NCBI GenBank assembly: GCA_037043015.1
Contig: CM073323.1
Span: 25,138,758-25,202,757 of the forward strand
Direction: 5' to 3'
Length of the DNA stretch: 64,000 nucleotides
Origin: Bryum argenteum
Lineage: Eukaryota; Streptophyta; Bryopsida; Bryales; Bryaceae
Shown: positions 34,900 to 46,136 of the stretch, piece by piece
How positions within the stretch are numbered: the first letter of the stretch is position 1
How the letters are laid out: each line of letters begins with the position of its first letter
The notes under the pieces: model-generated
What the model saw: the letters and a program-made list of their open reading frames with translations, nothing else
Databases searched by the model: none
Told to the model about the DNA's origin: nothing
Translations under genes and position numbers: made by a program

Positions 34900-35600
34900 T
34901 GTATGGAATGTTTTAAAGTATTGTGAATATTTGTGTATCGTATATAATTTCACAATATCCTTAACCCTACTTACTCTATGGTCACCCACCCTTGCGTACT
35001 TCAATGTGTTAAAGTGTTTCTATGGAAGTGAGATTTCATCATGTTTGATTTTAACTTAAACTTAAGTGGTTGATTACTGTATATAAGATTTGTATGATGT
35101 TCATTTGTTTGGTATTTAGCATAACTCCTTAGTTTAATTTTTAAGAATCGTTTAAATTAAGATACCCATAACTTGAATTCCAACATTAATGAATTTAATT
35201 TAATTTTCTCAATGTGTTTATGACTTTAAATGTTTTTCAGGATATTTTGATTCCATGAAGATTTAGAGGGATTAAAGTATAAACATGATTTTTACTTGAA
35301 TATGTGTTGGATTACAAAGTACAATTCAATGTCACAATGGATTTCATGCACAACATATTAGTGGAACACCCCCTTCCACCAAGTTAAGGCTACTGAAGTT
35401 CATTTTGTTTACCAAGATCCATTTTGTGATTTTTCAAGCTAATCAAGTCGAGCCTACTTTGAGTATAGGCGAATTATAAGGCAATTAATACGTAAAATTC
35501 CGATTAACCTTGTCTTACACACTCTATTATATTTCAAACGGTCAATGGTCCTATCAGGCACATTGGAGAACCAACAATTGTACGTTGATGTGAATATTAT
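34900..35600 (+). pseudogene. Relic of the 3' end of an RRM-gene copy
   Basis: Pieces match the last two exons of the RRM family. AATATCCTTAACCCTACTTACTCTATGG near 34,955 resembles exon 4. GTCACAATGGATTTCATGCACAACA near 35,330 and ATATTTCAAACGGTCAATGGTCC near 35,530 resemble exon 5. The relic also shares GAGTATAGGC with the third copy near 48,975. No intact frame. It is best read as what remains of a third repeat unit in this duplicated block. Confidence 0.6.
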
Positions 35601-36880
35601 AATTAAGTATATAGTTACATGCATAGGGATGATATCAGTGTTTAATGCATGGAAATAAATTATAGATCATGCTAGAGTTAGTATATATTTCAAGAGATAA
35701 CACTTAGATATATTTTATACAAATATTATGATATGATTTTAGCATTCAATTTTGTATACTATTGAGTGATTGATGTTAGCTAAAATTATGATAAGCTAAA
35801 ATCCAATCCAAGTTTAATATATGCTCAATCGTAGAAAGATCAAACATTACACTTGATTAGAATAACTCAAACACACATAGACAAGTTACTAAAACAATTT
35901 TGTAAGGCTCTCTTTTCAGGAGGTTAAAGAAGCACGGGGAAGCTTGATAGCGGAGTTCTTTGTTTGGAGAGACCAATTTGGTTGAAGTTTTGCAATTATG
36001 GTTGCATAGAAATAAGTTTGATAATAATCTAGAATCGAGTAACTATGCATATTCCTTCTTTACATTATAACAATTTTTTACATTTTAAATGAATATTTTC
36101 GATTGAATAATAATTGTTTTTTAAGTCAACAACCCAATATTGACAATCTCTATAGTCTTCTATTCTCCAAATATTCGGAGCACACTTACACACACAACAT
36201 TGTATACCTCTAACTTGAAATAACAATGTAATTTGAAGACACTTAATGCTCTCAAAACAATGGTTACAATTACTATGAATAATATTCACAAACATTCTTC
36301 AACACATTCAATGTTTATAATTCTAATTTTATATTTTATTATCACTAATTTATCATGAAGTATTAGTTATATAATTTACACTTGTTGTCAAAACAACAAT
36401 TGTTACAAACCTCTCAAGATACAAAACTCAACTCAAATGGATACACACTTCTTCTGAGTGTACTCCTGGATACACATTTCTCTCTATGTGTCCAAAGGAA
36501 AATGAACTTTCTTTTCCTATTTGTATTTCTCAAATTTTTTATTCCCATCTTTTCACTTCTTTTATGCCTTTTCATTTTCTTCCACTTCAAATAGTTTCTA
36601 TTTTAATCCTATTCAGCTCACATTCACACTTAAAGTAGAAAATGAAAAGTAAAACAAACTTTTACTCACATGAAAAGTCAAAAACATACTCAAAATAAAA
36701 AAATATGTGTTTGTGTCCCTCTTCTATGTGTTTGTGTCCCTCTTCTATGTGTTTGTGTCCTTGCGAATAACAATGAAAGGAAGAACACAAAAAGAACTTA
36801 GAACTCAAAACATTCACACTCAGAACTCTACTGATGATATCTATCTCTGAAAGAAGATCTCATCCTATCTATGTGCTCTA
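35601..36880. other. AT-rich spacer, partly shared with the second block
   Basis: About 35,700-35,910 aligns with 45,740-46,215 after removing the MITE in the latter. The rest has no recognised content apart from short repeats of GTGTTTGTGTCC near 36,705-36,760. Confidence 0.5.
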
Positions 36881-38110
36881 ATGCTCCACTGATCGCTTAA
36901 TCCGTGGCCGCAAGCTCGGATATGGTCCGTCGCTGAACCTGCAAGTAGCGCTGAAGGGGCGTCATCCTCAAGTTACCAAACTCATTTATCATGGTTGAGT
37001 GGGCACCAATGATAAAATAAGTCAAACATATAGTGTCCTTAAGTTTGTTCACCATAGGACACTGATACTGAAGCTTGAGTGAAAGCCAGAGCTCTGGATG
37101 ATTAAATGTATGGTCCTATCTAGCGTTACCTATGTCTACATCAATCCAAACAAAGTCCAAGCAATACTTTGCAAAAATCTTGCAAAATATGGCTAATCGG
37201 TAACAGACCGGGTCCTGACAATTTCGATGGTTAACCCAAAACTCTGTATATGCATCATAACACTCTTTAGGGGTTTGCTTCAATTTGGGAATCATGGGCC
37301 AATTGTAGTCAATGGAGATAAGAGTAGCATTTAGATTCCAGCGACTTTTTCTTTGGACAATCACAAAACTTCAAGTCATCTTTGATAGCTGGGGGTGGTG
37401 ATTGAGGCTAGTACTCAGAATCTTGTCTAAAAGCAATGTCAGCTGGTGTAATTTCCACTTGAACAGGACTGTCCATAGTCTCTTAGTATCCATGCAATGG
37501 CCTTGCACGTGGGTATGGGCTGCTCACTAGTGCGATCAAAAAACGCATCATACATGCCTTGACACTCACGCAAGATATTTGAATTATGGGGAAGAATGCC
37601 TTTCTGGACTATAGTTTATTGGAATTCCAGTCGCAGTTCAGCTATGGTCTGCTGCTCTGCCACGAGCTGTCATTGGGCCACCTTGACCTGCCTTCGGCTC
37701 ATCCGCAATTCATCCTTCACCTGCTGCATTTCTTTGGCGGCGTCTTGAACTCTAATCATATCCGCTCGTTGGTTGGCGGTCACTCTTTAGTTTGTTGTCC
37801 GTTAGCTAGCTCTGGAGCCTCGCAACCTCTCGGTGCGCTTCCTCAAGCTCTCGGAGCACTCCGTCTATAATTTGCTTCACTTCTAGGTTATGAAGCCTCT
37901 CCGCCAAGCTCGCCTCAAGCTAGACTATAGTATGTTGTTGAGCCCGACTTTGCTCTTAGGTTGTTGCCAATTCTTATTTCATTCGCCCCTAGTTCTCCTG
38001 CAGTTGGCCTTTAGCTTCAACGGCGGTCTTCTTTTCTTGTCTCACGTGTGCCACCTCCTTCCTCAGCTGGTTGATCATACTTCGGTTATTAGCTTTCTCT
38101 TTTGAAAGTT
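36880..38110 (-). pseudogene. Decayed coiled-coil ORF, probably retroelement gag-like
   Basis: Reading the minus strand from 38,110, the frame gives a heptad-like, charged stretch (AELSKEKANN, INQLRKEVAHVRQEKK, VLRELEEAHREVARL). It is broken every few dozen codons by TAG, TAA and one TGA. A further segment at 37,116-37,364 is open (KECYDAYTEFWVNHRN). Length and position next to a gypsy pol relic suggest an old gag-like protein of a mobile element, but I do not recognise a defined domain. Most of the stops differ from CAG, CAA or CGA by one C-to-T change. Confidence 0.45.
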
Positions 38111-38269
38111 CAGCCTCCCTCAAGTAACAAGATGGGTGCTCTTATTGCAAATATTCAAGCATCAATTTTGTTATTCAAGTACAACCAGGGAAGCACCGTC
38201 TAAATGCTCACCATTTATCATGAATGTCAAGTGAAATAAATATCGAAGCTATAAAAAATGAATTACTAG

Positions 38270-38490
38270 ATGCGCAATTATTCGAAGTGGATGGTGATTC
38301 CTTTTGAATATGCTGAAGTCATTCATTATTTGCAAAATGGAAGTATTCCAATAGAATATACTTCCAAACAACGAGACCGATTAATTTACAAGGCGGCTCC
38401 TTATACAATGATTGGAGAAGTTTTGTATAAGAAAGAGAAGGATGGCATTTTAAGGCGGTGTATAAATCTAAGTGAAATTCCATCAATCTT
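38270..38490 (+). mobile_element. Integrase N-terminal fragment of a Ty3/gypsy pol, inverted
   Basis: The plus strand reads YLQNGSIPIEYTSKQRDRL, then YKAAPYTMIGEVLYKKEKDG and ILRRCI, then SEIPSI. This is the stretch leading into the zinc-binding part of a gypsy integrase. It stops within about ten codons and joins sequence coding for reverse transcriptase on the other strand. The two frames face each other, so this is a rearrangement junction and not one element. Confidence 0.65.
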
Positions 38491-41400
38491 CTCAGGAGGT
38501 GTGTTAAATGTAGTGCAATGCCCGCATACTTGTAAATGTATCGTCTATAATAGCCAACATGGCCCAAAAAACTTTTAACTTCTGTAATGGTGTTTGGTGA
38601 TGGTAAATTAGGGATAATTGCTACCTTATCCGGGTCGGTTGCCATACCTTCTTTTGACACAATATGGCCAAGCAATTTTCCAAAAGGAACAATAAATTGT
38701 GACTTTGTCGCATATATGGATATACCATATTTGTTGGAAACATTTGAATAGCTGATCCGCGTGATCTTTCTTGAACCAAATACACAAAAGTCATCAAGGA
38801 AAATTTTCATGAATTTTCTTATATACTTTTGAAAGGCCGTAGTCATAGCTCTTTGAAATGAGGCTAATGCATAGCATAGCCCAAATGGCATTTTGTTATA
38901 TGTAAACGTGTCCTAATTTGCTGTAAAGGTTGTAAGTGCCCGATACTCCTTGGTAATTTGCACTTGATTATATCCATCAAGGGAAGAATACGTTTCATGC
39001 CCCCCCCACACTCTCCAACAAGGTATTTGTAAACGGTAATGGAAAATGGTCTTTCTTAGTCACCGCGTTAAATTTACGAAAGTCTTGGCGAATTCGGACT
39101 TTGCTGTTTTTCTTTAGTACTACTACTATCGGTGAAACTCATTCACCATAGGGAACTCGAAAAGTAAATTCACATTTTAATAATTTGTCTATCTCTTCTT
39201 TGACCATGAGTGAATATTTTGGATTCATTCGATATTGTCTTTGTCGGATAGGCTTCGTATTTTCTTAAAAAAAACTCGATATTTGTAGATTTCCAGTGGA
39301 AATCCTCTAAGATCTTTGTATGTCCATGCAAAGCTCTTTTTATTTTTCTTTGAAGAATTTAAGCCAAGTTGTAAATTCTTGTGAAGTTAATTCTTCATAT
39401 ACTTTTATTACTTGGGGTTCTTCTTTAGTTCCTAAATGCATATCTTATCAATTCAATATCAAATTTCCGAGTTGAGTAGGAATGTGATAAAATTCCATTG
39501 AAAACTCTTCAACTTCTTTAGAATCGGAAGAGGAATTAAATTCACTTACGGATTCACATTGTGTTTGTATACTAAACACATGTGAATTTTCTCAAGATAT
39601 TAATATAGTTTTATCAGAATCAGCATAGTGTAATATTTACTGATTCCTGTGTTTATATATTTTATTTTTCTCTGAGAGTTTTGAGATTGGTGTGTCAATC
39701 TCATAACCCAAAGAGTCTTCTATTTTAGAAATAAATTCACTTCCATTTGTTTGAGTTTCTCCTCTATAAATAGTAGGATACATAGGCAAAGTAATTTTTT
39801 GTTTGCCTTTGCCAATTGTAGTGGTACCTTTTCCCTAATCATCTTTTGATTTTGCCAAATATAGTCAAGGTCTTCCCGACAATATTGGGTTAAATAAAAT
39901 TGTATCGGTTATTTTAAATATAATGTAATCAATTTTTAACGACATGCCACTGATAATAGTTAATATTTGATTTAAGACTCCCAAGGGTTTTACTTGATTG
40001 TGGTCAACCATTCGCAACATGATAAGAGTTGGTACCATATTTGTTAATCCAATTTCATCCATAGTTTCCTTGCTCATGAGGTTAGCACTAGATCCTCCGT
40101 CAATTTGTATATTTTCAATAAATGATTCATCGATCATTACTTCCATACTCGGTGCTCCCAGATCTAAGGAAATATCATGCACTTCTACTTCTGTGATATG
40201 TTTGTGAATTAAGAAATGACTTAATTCACTCCGACACTTCGGAGATATGGTCAATAATTGGCAAAGTGTAATGTCTAGGTGTATATTGTCCAAGTTCTTT
40301 AAGAGGCTACAAGGTTCCAAACCTATACCTAGTCTTATCGTCCGGTTTTTTTTTTTGCTTATTTGCTCCAAACTATTTTGTATTTGTTTTAGCAAAAGTC
40401 ACTTTTGGAGGTAATAAATTTATAATGGGCAAAGTTTGAGGGAGTTCCAGTGGTAATTGTATTTGATTTGGTACGTCCTTTGGTAGAGGAAGAGGTGTTG
40501 AATTTGGTGCCACGACACTTGGTGGTATAGATCTGTCCTTGTTCCTCATCCGAATTTCGGATTTTGTTTTCAAAAGATTAGTTTCTGACAACTTCTTTAT
40601 ACTTCTTCTACCTACTCGATTAACAACTTTTTTGTATTATATGGTTGACCTCTATTGTGTCTTTTGGACCTCTCAAAGTTTTACTCTGCTTCCTTTCACC
40701 CAATCTCTTTCTAAAGGGGCAAATCTGGGTGCTGATGCCATGCATTCTTCTACGCGGTGGCTCGGTTGTTGACATCTTCACCATTGAGGAACATAACTTT
40801 CTTCTTTCCTTGTATTTGGGCACTCATTGGCATAATGGCCAAATTCACCACAACGATAACATATTAAGTGTTTGCCTTTTTGCGGTGGTCCATATCTATA
40901 TTTTTGTGGATTGGAAGGTAGTCTGTTCCAAACCAGTGGTTGATTATAAGTGTATTTCCACCTTGTTCTATTTTCACTTCGTTTATAGGACAGTCCCACG
41001 TTGGGTCGTGTGAATGGTTTTTTATTTGGATTATTAATCCATAGTCTATTGTCATTCACTTGATTTACATTCTTCCCATGAAGATGCCAGCATTGGTCTA
41101 CGGGATGTCTTCCTCAGTCTACAATGACCACACTTTGGTACTTGATTCAATGGTAAAGAGAATTCTTCCTTCCTACTCCATAGCATATACAATTTGCACA
41201 CCAAACATTAGATTTTACATCTGTTAGAATTGTTTTATTATTTGTATTAAAAGTCATATTAATTCTCAATTTCGTGAATTTTTTAGCTAAGTCCATTACC
41301 ATTTCTTCGGTTCTATTTATAGGTGGTGTGTTGGCTACCAATGTGGTTGTATTCACAAGAAGTGTTTCAACTGTTGGTCTCGTGCCATGTTGAGCCACAG

Positions 41401-41700
41401 CGGGTGTTATTCTTGATTGTAGTTTAATAGTGGGAATTGAAGGTGCATCTACATATGGTAAATAGTCTTCATCTACTCTTGCCTCTTCCCATAACTTAGC
41501 CGTGTTATAAGCCGTAGCCAAATCCACTGGTCTTCTCTCTTTCAAGAACATTTTTAATTTTGGTAAATACAATCTGCCAACAAATATACTTGTTAAAAAA
41601 TGTGTCCGGCATATTGTGGTTGGTCCACCTTGTCAAAAGGTCATCCATTCTTTCATAGAAGGAGTCCATCATGCTTTCTCCAAGTCCCATTTTTATATTT
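38490..41700 (-). mobile_element. Decayed Ty3/gypsy retrotransposon: gag, zinc knuckle, protease, reverse transcriptase
   Basis: In the order expected from 41,690 downward: gag (GLGESMMDSFYERMDDLL, then LATAYNTAKLWEEARVDEDY), a CCHC knuckle (CYRCGEFGHYANEC, about 40,925), an aspartic protease core (IDGGSSANLM, about 40,100, with Gly at the usual Ser/Thr position as in many plant gypsy elements), and reverse transcriptase (VRIRQDFRKFNAVTKKD about 39,090; MPFGL 38,891; FLDDF in place of the usual YxDD; LGHIVSKEG and KSFLGHVGYYRRYI). Several stops and frameshifts lie between and within the parts. RNase H, integrase and LTRs were not found in this orientation. Inactive relic, truncated at 38,490 where it meets an inverted integrase piece. 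Confidence 0.85.
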
Positions 41701-41763
41701 TTTTAGTAGTGATTTTCGGAGAGTAAATGTCCATAATTTGTCCATATGTCCATAATTAGTTAA

Positions 41764-42386
41764 GGGTGATGGTATGCTTGGCGTACCCAAATAGGATGTC
41801 TCATGAACAATTGCACTCTATACTAGTGTGTCAAACATATTCATTTTTAAAGTGTAATACATTAAGACTTCATTAAATGTAGTTTTAGTTGTCTATACTT
41901 ATAATGTATCAAGAAAAAAAATTAGAAATTAAATAATATATTTTGAAGTAATTTTATTTGACTTTCTACTTGAAAAAGTAAGTTGTGTCTCACTAACCCA
42001 AAATCCATAGAATCAAGCAAATGGAATATCAACCATTTTTATTTTAATATAATTTTCGAATATGACCTACATCTTCTTGTATAGAATACAGAATAATTTA
42101 TTTAATTTAAAAAATAATAATTCATTGTGCACTATAATGCCTGCAAATCCCAAAATTCAGCATTTTTTCTCACATCTATGAATGGATCCAAAAAAAATAA
42201 AAAATCTAAGAGAAACTCTATAGGCATATATAATTTGATTTCATTGAGGTGCATGATATTTTATTTTCCATTTTAGGGTCTTTATACTAGATTGAAATGG
42301 ACAAATTAGACATATTTTGGAGGCTTTCAATAAAAGTAACCTAATTAGTGTGTCCAAAAAGTGATACCCCAAGCTTACCATTGCCC
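41764..42386 (-). mobile_element. 622-bp inverted-repeat element, copy 2, TTAA target duplication
   Basis: Inverse of 27,591-28,212 with only a few mismatches noticed. The left flank is AGTTAA then GGGTGATGG; the right end is TTGCCC then TTAA. That is a TTAA duplication around ends that begin GGG and end CCC. It lies between the gypsy relic and the leader of the second RRM gene. Confidence 0.85.
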
Positions 42387-42981
42387 TTAAATATCCGTTA
42401 AAACATTTATTTGAAAGAAAACTTACACAATCAAAATCATTGGAAAGGAAAGTCTCAAAAGTCTCCAAAATTGACGCAAGGATTCTAAAAATGTTCCCTG
42501 TGACATGGGCACATGAAATATCAAAAGATAAATGAATGATTAAATGACTTTTTTATAAGTCTCGGCAGGAGATGAAGTCTTAAGAGAAGAACAAGTTGTT
42601 GCATAAAAGGGTCCTTGTTGTTGACAACATCATTCTCAAAGTCGATATCAGAGCCAAGGTAGAGGCAAGGTATGGGGTCCTTTTATGCTTTTCATGCTTT
42701 TTATACTTTTGTTATAGAGTAAAATTGTCACTAAGTTTGTTGTGCCTATTGAGAGCATTAAATCAAATATTGTAAAAGATGGTATCACAACTTCTTTTCA
42801 ATCCAAGATGGTGGTATAGTTTTTTGAACCAAAATTCTTGTTGATTTTAGCTTACATAATGAATTGTTGAAGTACAATCATGGATAATGTGTGTAGAAAC
42901 GAGATCGAAGTAGTAGATACATTGTTATTAGGGCAAGGCCTGAGTTCAAAAACATGCACGTTCGGAAAAGCTAGTGCTACC
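42387..42981. other. Leader region of the second RRM gene
   Basis: Aligns with about 30,430-30,812 upstream of copy 1 (for example AGGAAAGTCTCAAA and GCCAAGGTAGAGGCAAGGTATG). The block gains extra sequence near 42,740-42,970 that copy 1 lacks. The frame is open upstream of the ATG here, but the shared start argues for 42,982. Confidence 0.5.
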
Positions 42982-45523
42982 ATGGCTGAGCAAGCCCCAA
43001 GCAGACGAGAAGGCTTACTTGGTGCGGGGCCAAGCAGAAAAGGAGGCTCACTTGGTGCGGGGCCAGATGCTCCTTTCACAAAGGTGTTTGTGAGGGCACT
43101 AGCACGGAGGACAAACAATGATGTTCTTTATCGTCATTTTGAGCAATTCGGTGAAATAAAAGAAGTCGTGGTGATTAGAAACATCTACACCTCCAAGTCC
43201 CGACGCTACGGCTTTGTGAGTAACTTTTACTTAACTATGTGAAATTCTATGACTTGTGTGAATCGTAAGGAATGTTATGCAGGTTGAAAATATCAGTAGT
43301 TACATATTTAAGAGAAAAATAGGTGTTGTCTTGACGTTGGCATCCTTGAAGCATTGACTCCGACTAGGTGAATCACTTGCTCTCAATTCAACTTTTCTTA
43401 CTTTTCACCGTTGCTTTTTGGTATAGTGCACATTAAAAAAGTTCTTAGGTCAACCATACTTTCAATATATATGACAAGCAACGTAAGGATACAATACAAC
43501 AAGTCAAATACACAAACTGGATTTGAAAAAGATGGATTTAGAGCACATTAAGGTTGCATTTTGAAATGGGAAGTGATTGCATGCACTCTTAAGTTGGGGG
43601 TTACTATTGGCCCTCTTTTAGAAACCTCCGCTCTGTTAGGGTTTCCGTAGCTTGTGGCCGTCCAGGAAATTTCCGCTCTGTTAGGGTTTCTATAGCCTGT
43701 GGCCTTCTAGTGCTTTGTTACGGTAGGTGGTCTTACGTCTTGTGCTCCGTAGTCTAGATTTCTTTATCTTTTTATTTTTCTTTATATATATATATATATA
43801 GAGAGCTATGATCATATTAATCTTCTAGTATAGCCAATTGTAAAGATTTGTATTGTTTTCTGTAACCAAGGCAACTTGTCTTTTGCTTTGTAGGTGACTT
43901 TCAAGGATGCTGCTGCAGCAAAACGTGCTTGTGAGAATACAAGACCAGTTATAGATGGTACTCGGGTCCACTGCAAATTGGCACTTGAGGGTGTTGAGCG
44001 CCACAATCATCATACTCGTAACGGTATGATGAGTCCTTATATTTGTGAGTATAAATATTACATTTTTATAGCAAAGCCATAAGCGGTTGCTTTCAATCTT
44101 TAAAATCAAATGATGATGACTAGTTTCTCTATATATCTCTACAGTTCGCGAGCACGGAACGCCTACTTTGGGTGATCATGTATTGCCCCATCAAGTTAGT
44201 TTGCTTCAAGTCGGTTCTTCTCAAGGGAGCTCCTCCCAAGACGGTTCATCTAAACAGAGTTTGCCTAAAACTCTTTTTTCTGAAGTTGGTTCACCTGATG
44301 GTCACCTGAATCCTCGACCGCTTCGTATTGACCCCTACCCGGCAACGTATTATCATGACGGGTTTGTTTCTCAACACCACACTATTCTTTGAATGAATTG
44401 TTAAAGAGAAATTGTTGCAAATATGTTCATGCCTTTTTAACATATCTGGGAAGGCTTAGCATTGGCTAATTCCCTCCTAGTAAATGTGTGCAATTTTGTT
44501 TTTCTTGATCTTTCTTTTTGATGATAAAAGAACACATGAACACCACTTCATTTAAAGTAAGGTCATGTTATTGTATTAACCATTATGATAGAAAAAACAC
44601 GTTAACATTGCTCTTTTTGATAGAAGGTCATGTTACTGTGGTAGAAAGTTTGCATTTAAGAATACAAGGTAAGATCATGTAGTATATATATAGCAGCACA
44701 ATATCTAACAATTTCATTACTTTACAGAACTATGTCTACTGTAATATTGTGTGAATTAGGAATATAAACCTTTTAAGAAGATTGTTTGATTTTACTTATC
44801 ATACCAATCTATACTTGTGTTGAAATCGAATAATGGTATAGATAATTTACATTCAATATTTCATCTTTATATAAACAAAATGATGTAACTAATACTCCAA
44901 ACTAACATAGATGTTTGTATTCATGACAGGATTCCTCAACAACATCCTCAGCCCTACTTTCTTCAGCCCTACATTCCTCCGCCCCACTTTCCTCCGCCCC
45001 ACATTCCTCCGCCCTCCATTCCGTCGCCCTACATTCCTCAGCCCTATTTTCCCTACCAGCACCCTCAGGTACTTCAACGTTCTTTAAACTCTTTTCTGTA
45101 TAGCATAGGGCATTACTAATTTGGAAATAAGATGTTACTAATACTTCTGATTTCATAATCAATACTATACATGAGTATATTGCTTCTTTTAGTGGTTCTT
45201 AGCACAACCATTTAGTTAGATTTTAAAAATGATTATGTTTACGATTCAACATCTCTAAATCTAAAAAAGAGTTGGGTATAATAAATTTTAGACATTTTGA
45301 AGTGTAATTAACTTAGACGTGTGTTGGATTGCAGAGCCATGGTCCTGATGCACAAGAGGTCAATGGGGGACCCTCTTCACCAAGTTTTGGTACAAGAGTT
45401 ATTCTTGAGTGCAGGCTGATTCTAAGTGGACCAGTACCAGTACCAATTTATCCCCTCACAAGGGTTATTATGTTTCAAACGCCCAATGGTCTTGTAGCTG
45501 GAGAAATAATGGAACTGCATTGA
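42982..45523 (+). CDS. Single-RRM RNA-binding protein with proline/tyrosine-rich C-terminus (copy 2)
   Basis: Five exons: 42,982-43,215; 43,894-44,023; 44,145-44,361; 44,930-45,068; 45,335-45,523. Total 909 nt (302 residues), with the same intron positions as copy 1. The N-terminus carries two LGAGPS units instead of three. The RRM keeps KVFVRALARRTNNDVLY and RRYGFVTF, and VIDGTRVHCKLA replaces FIDGTRVHCKLA. Exon 3 is shorter because copy 1 duplicated the DHVLPHQ segment. Exon 4 has more PPPH/PPPY units (FPPPHIPPPS). Exon 5 gains SFGTRVILE. The frame is intact throughout, so it is likely functional; protein differences sit mainly in low-complexity parts. Role as for copy 1. Confidence 0.87.
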
Positions 45524-45861
45524 AATTATTTTGTGTGAATATTGCAACCATTATTTTTATGGTTAAGGGCATACTGATAATTAAGGTGTCTAATGTGTGA
45601 TGACAAATTGTCTTCACATAGGTCAAGACTAAATATACATGTATTTTGGAATGACTATTTTATATACTTTACATACAGAATTTTGAATATGATTTGAGCA
45701 TTTATTAACACATGTCTACCAATATTCAAGTTTTTGTATGTTGTCAATTGATTAAGGTTGGTTAAAGTCTATGATAAGTGTACAATTTTAGCATTCAAGT
45801 TGTATAATATTAAGTGATTGATGCTAGCTAAATTTTTGATTAGGTGAAAAACAATCCAAGT

Positions 45862-46136
45862 TTAACCCCTAAAGATCCTTGATTTAAAATTGCTTAAATT
45901 ATAGAAAATGACCTTTGCTTACTTGAGGCCAAAAAAGCTCAATCTAAGTATCAATTAGTATCCAACCGTAGGATCCTAAAGTGAACTTGCCTTATTACTT
46001 ACATGTGTAATTTGAACCATTGATTCTTTTTCATTTGTGAGATTGTAATGGTCAAAGTTGGTTGATTTCACTCCCTCCAAGAACCCAGAATAGTCATTTC
46101 CTCTTTCCTAGATCTTTAGGGGTTAAAATATGCTTA
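45862..46136. mobile_element. TTAA-flanked MITE, about 275 bp (family 1)
   Basis: The left end is TTAACCCCTAAAGATC and the right end is GATCTTTAGGGGTTAA. The corresponding place in the first block (near 35,815) is uninterrupted, reading CCAAGTTTAATATATGC with a single TTAA. This is an independent insertion with a preserved empty site. The internal motif ATCCAACCGTAGGATC is near 45,960. Confidence 0.88.

Noticed and set aside
38490-41700. LTRs around the gypsy relic, including the 622-bp element as a candidate LTR
   Set aside because: The 622-bp copies are inverse, not direct, and carry terminal inverted repeats, so they are not LTRs; no other paired sequence flanks the relic.
42880-42981. 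N-terminal extension of RRM copy 2 from an upstream ATG
   Set aside because: Copy 1 lacks the extension and both copies share the ATG in ACCATGGCTGAGCAAGC context; the extension is probably leader sequence.
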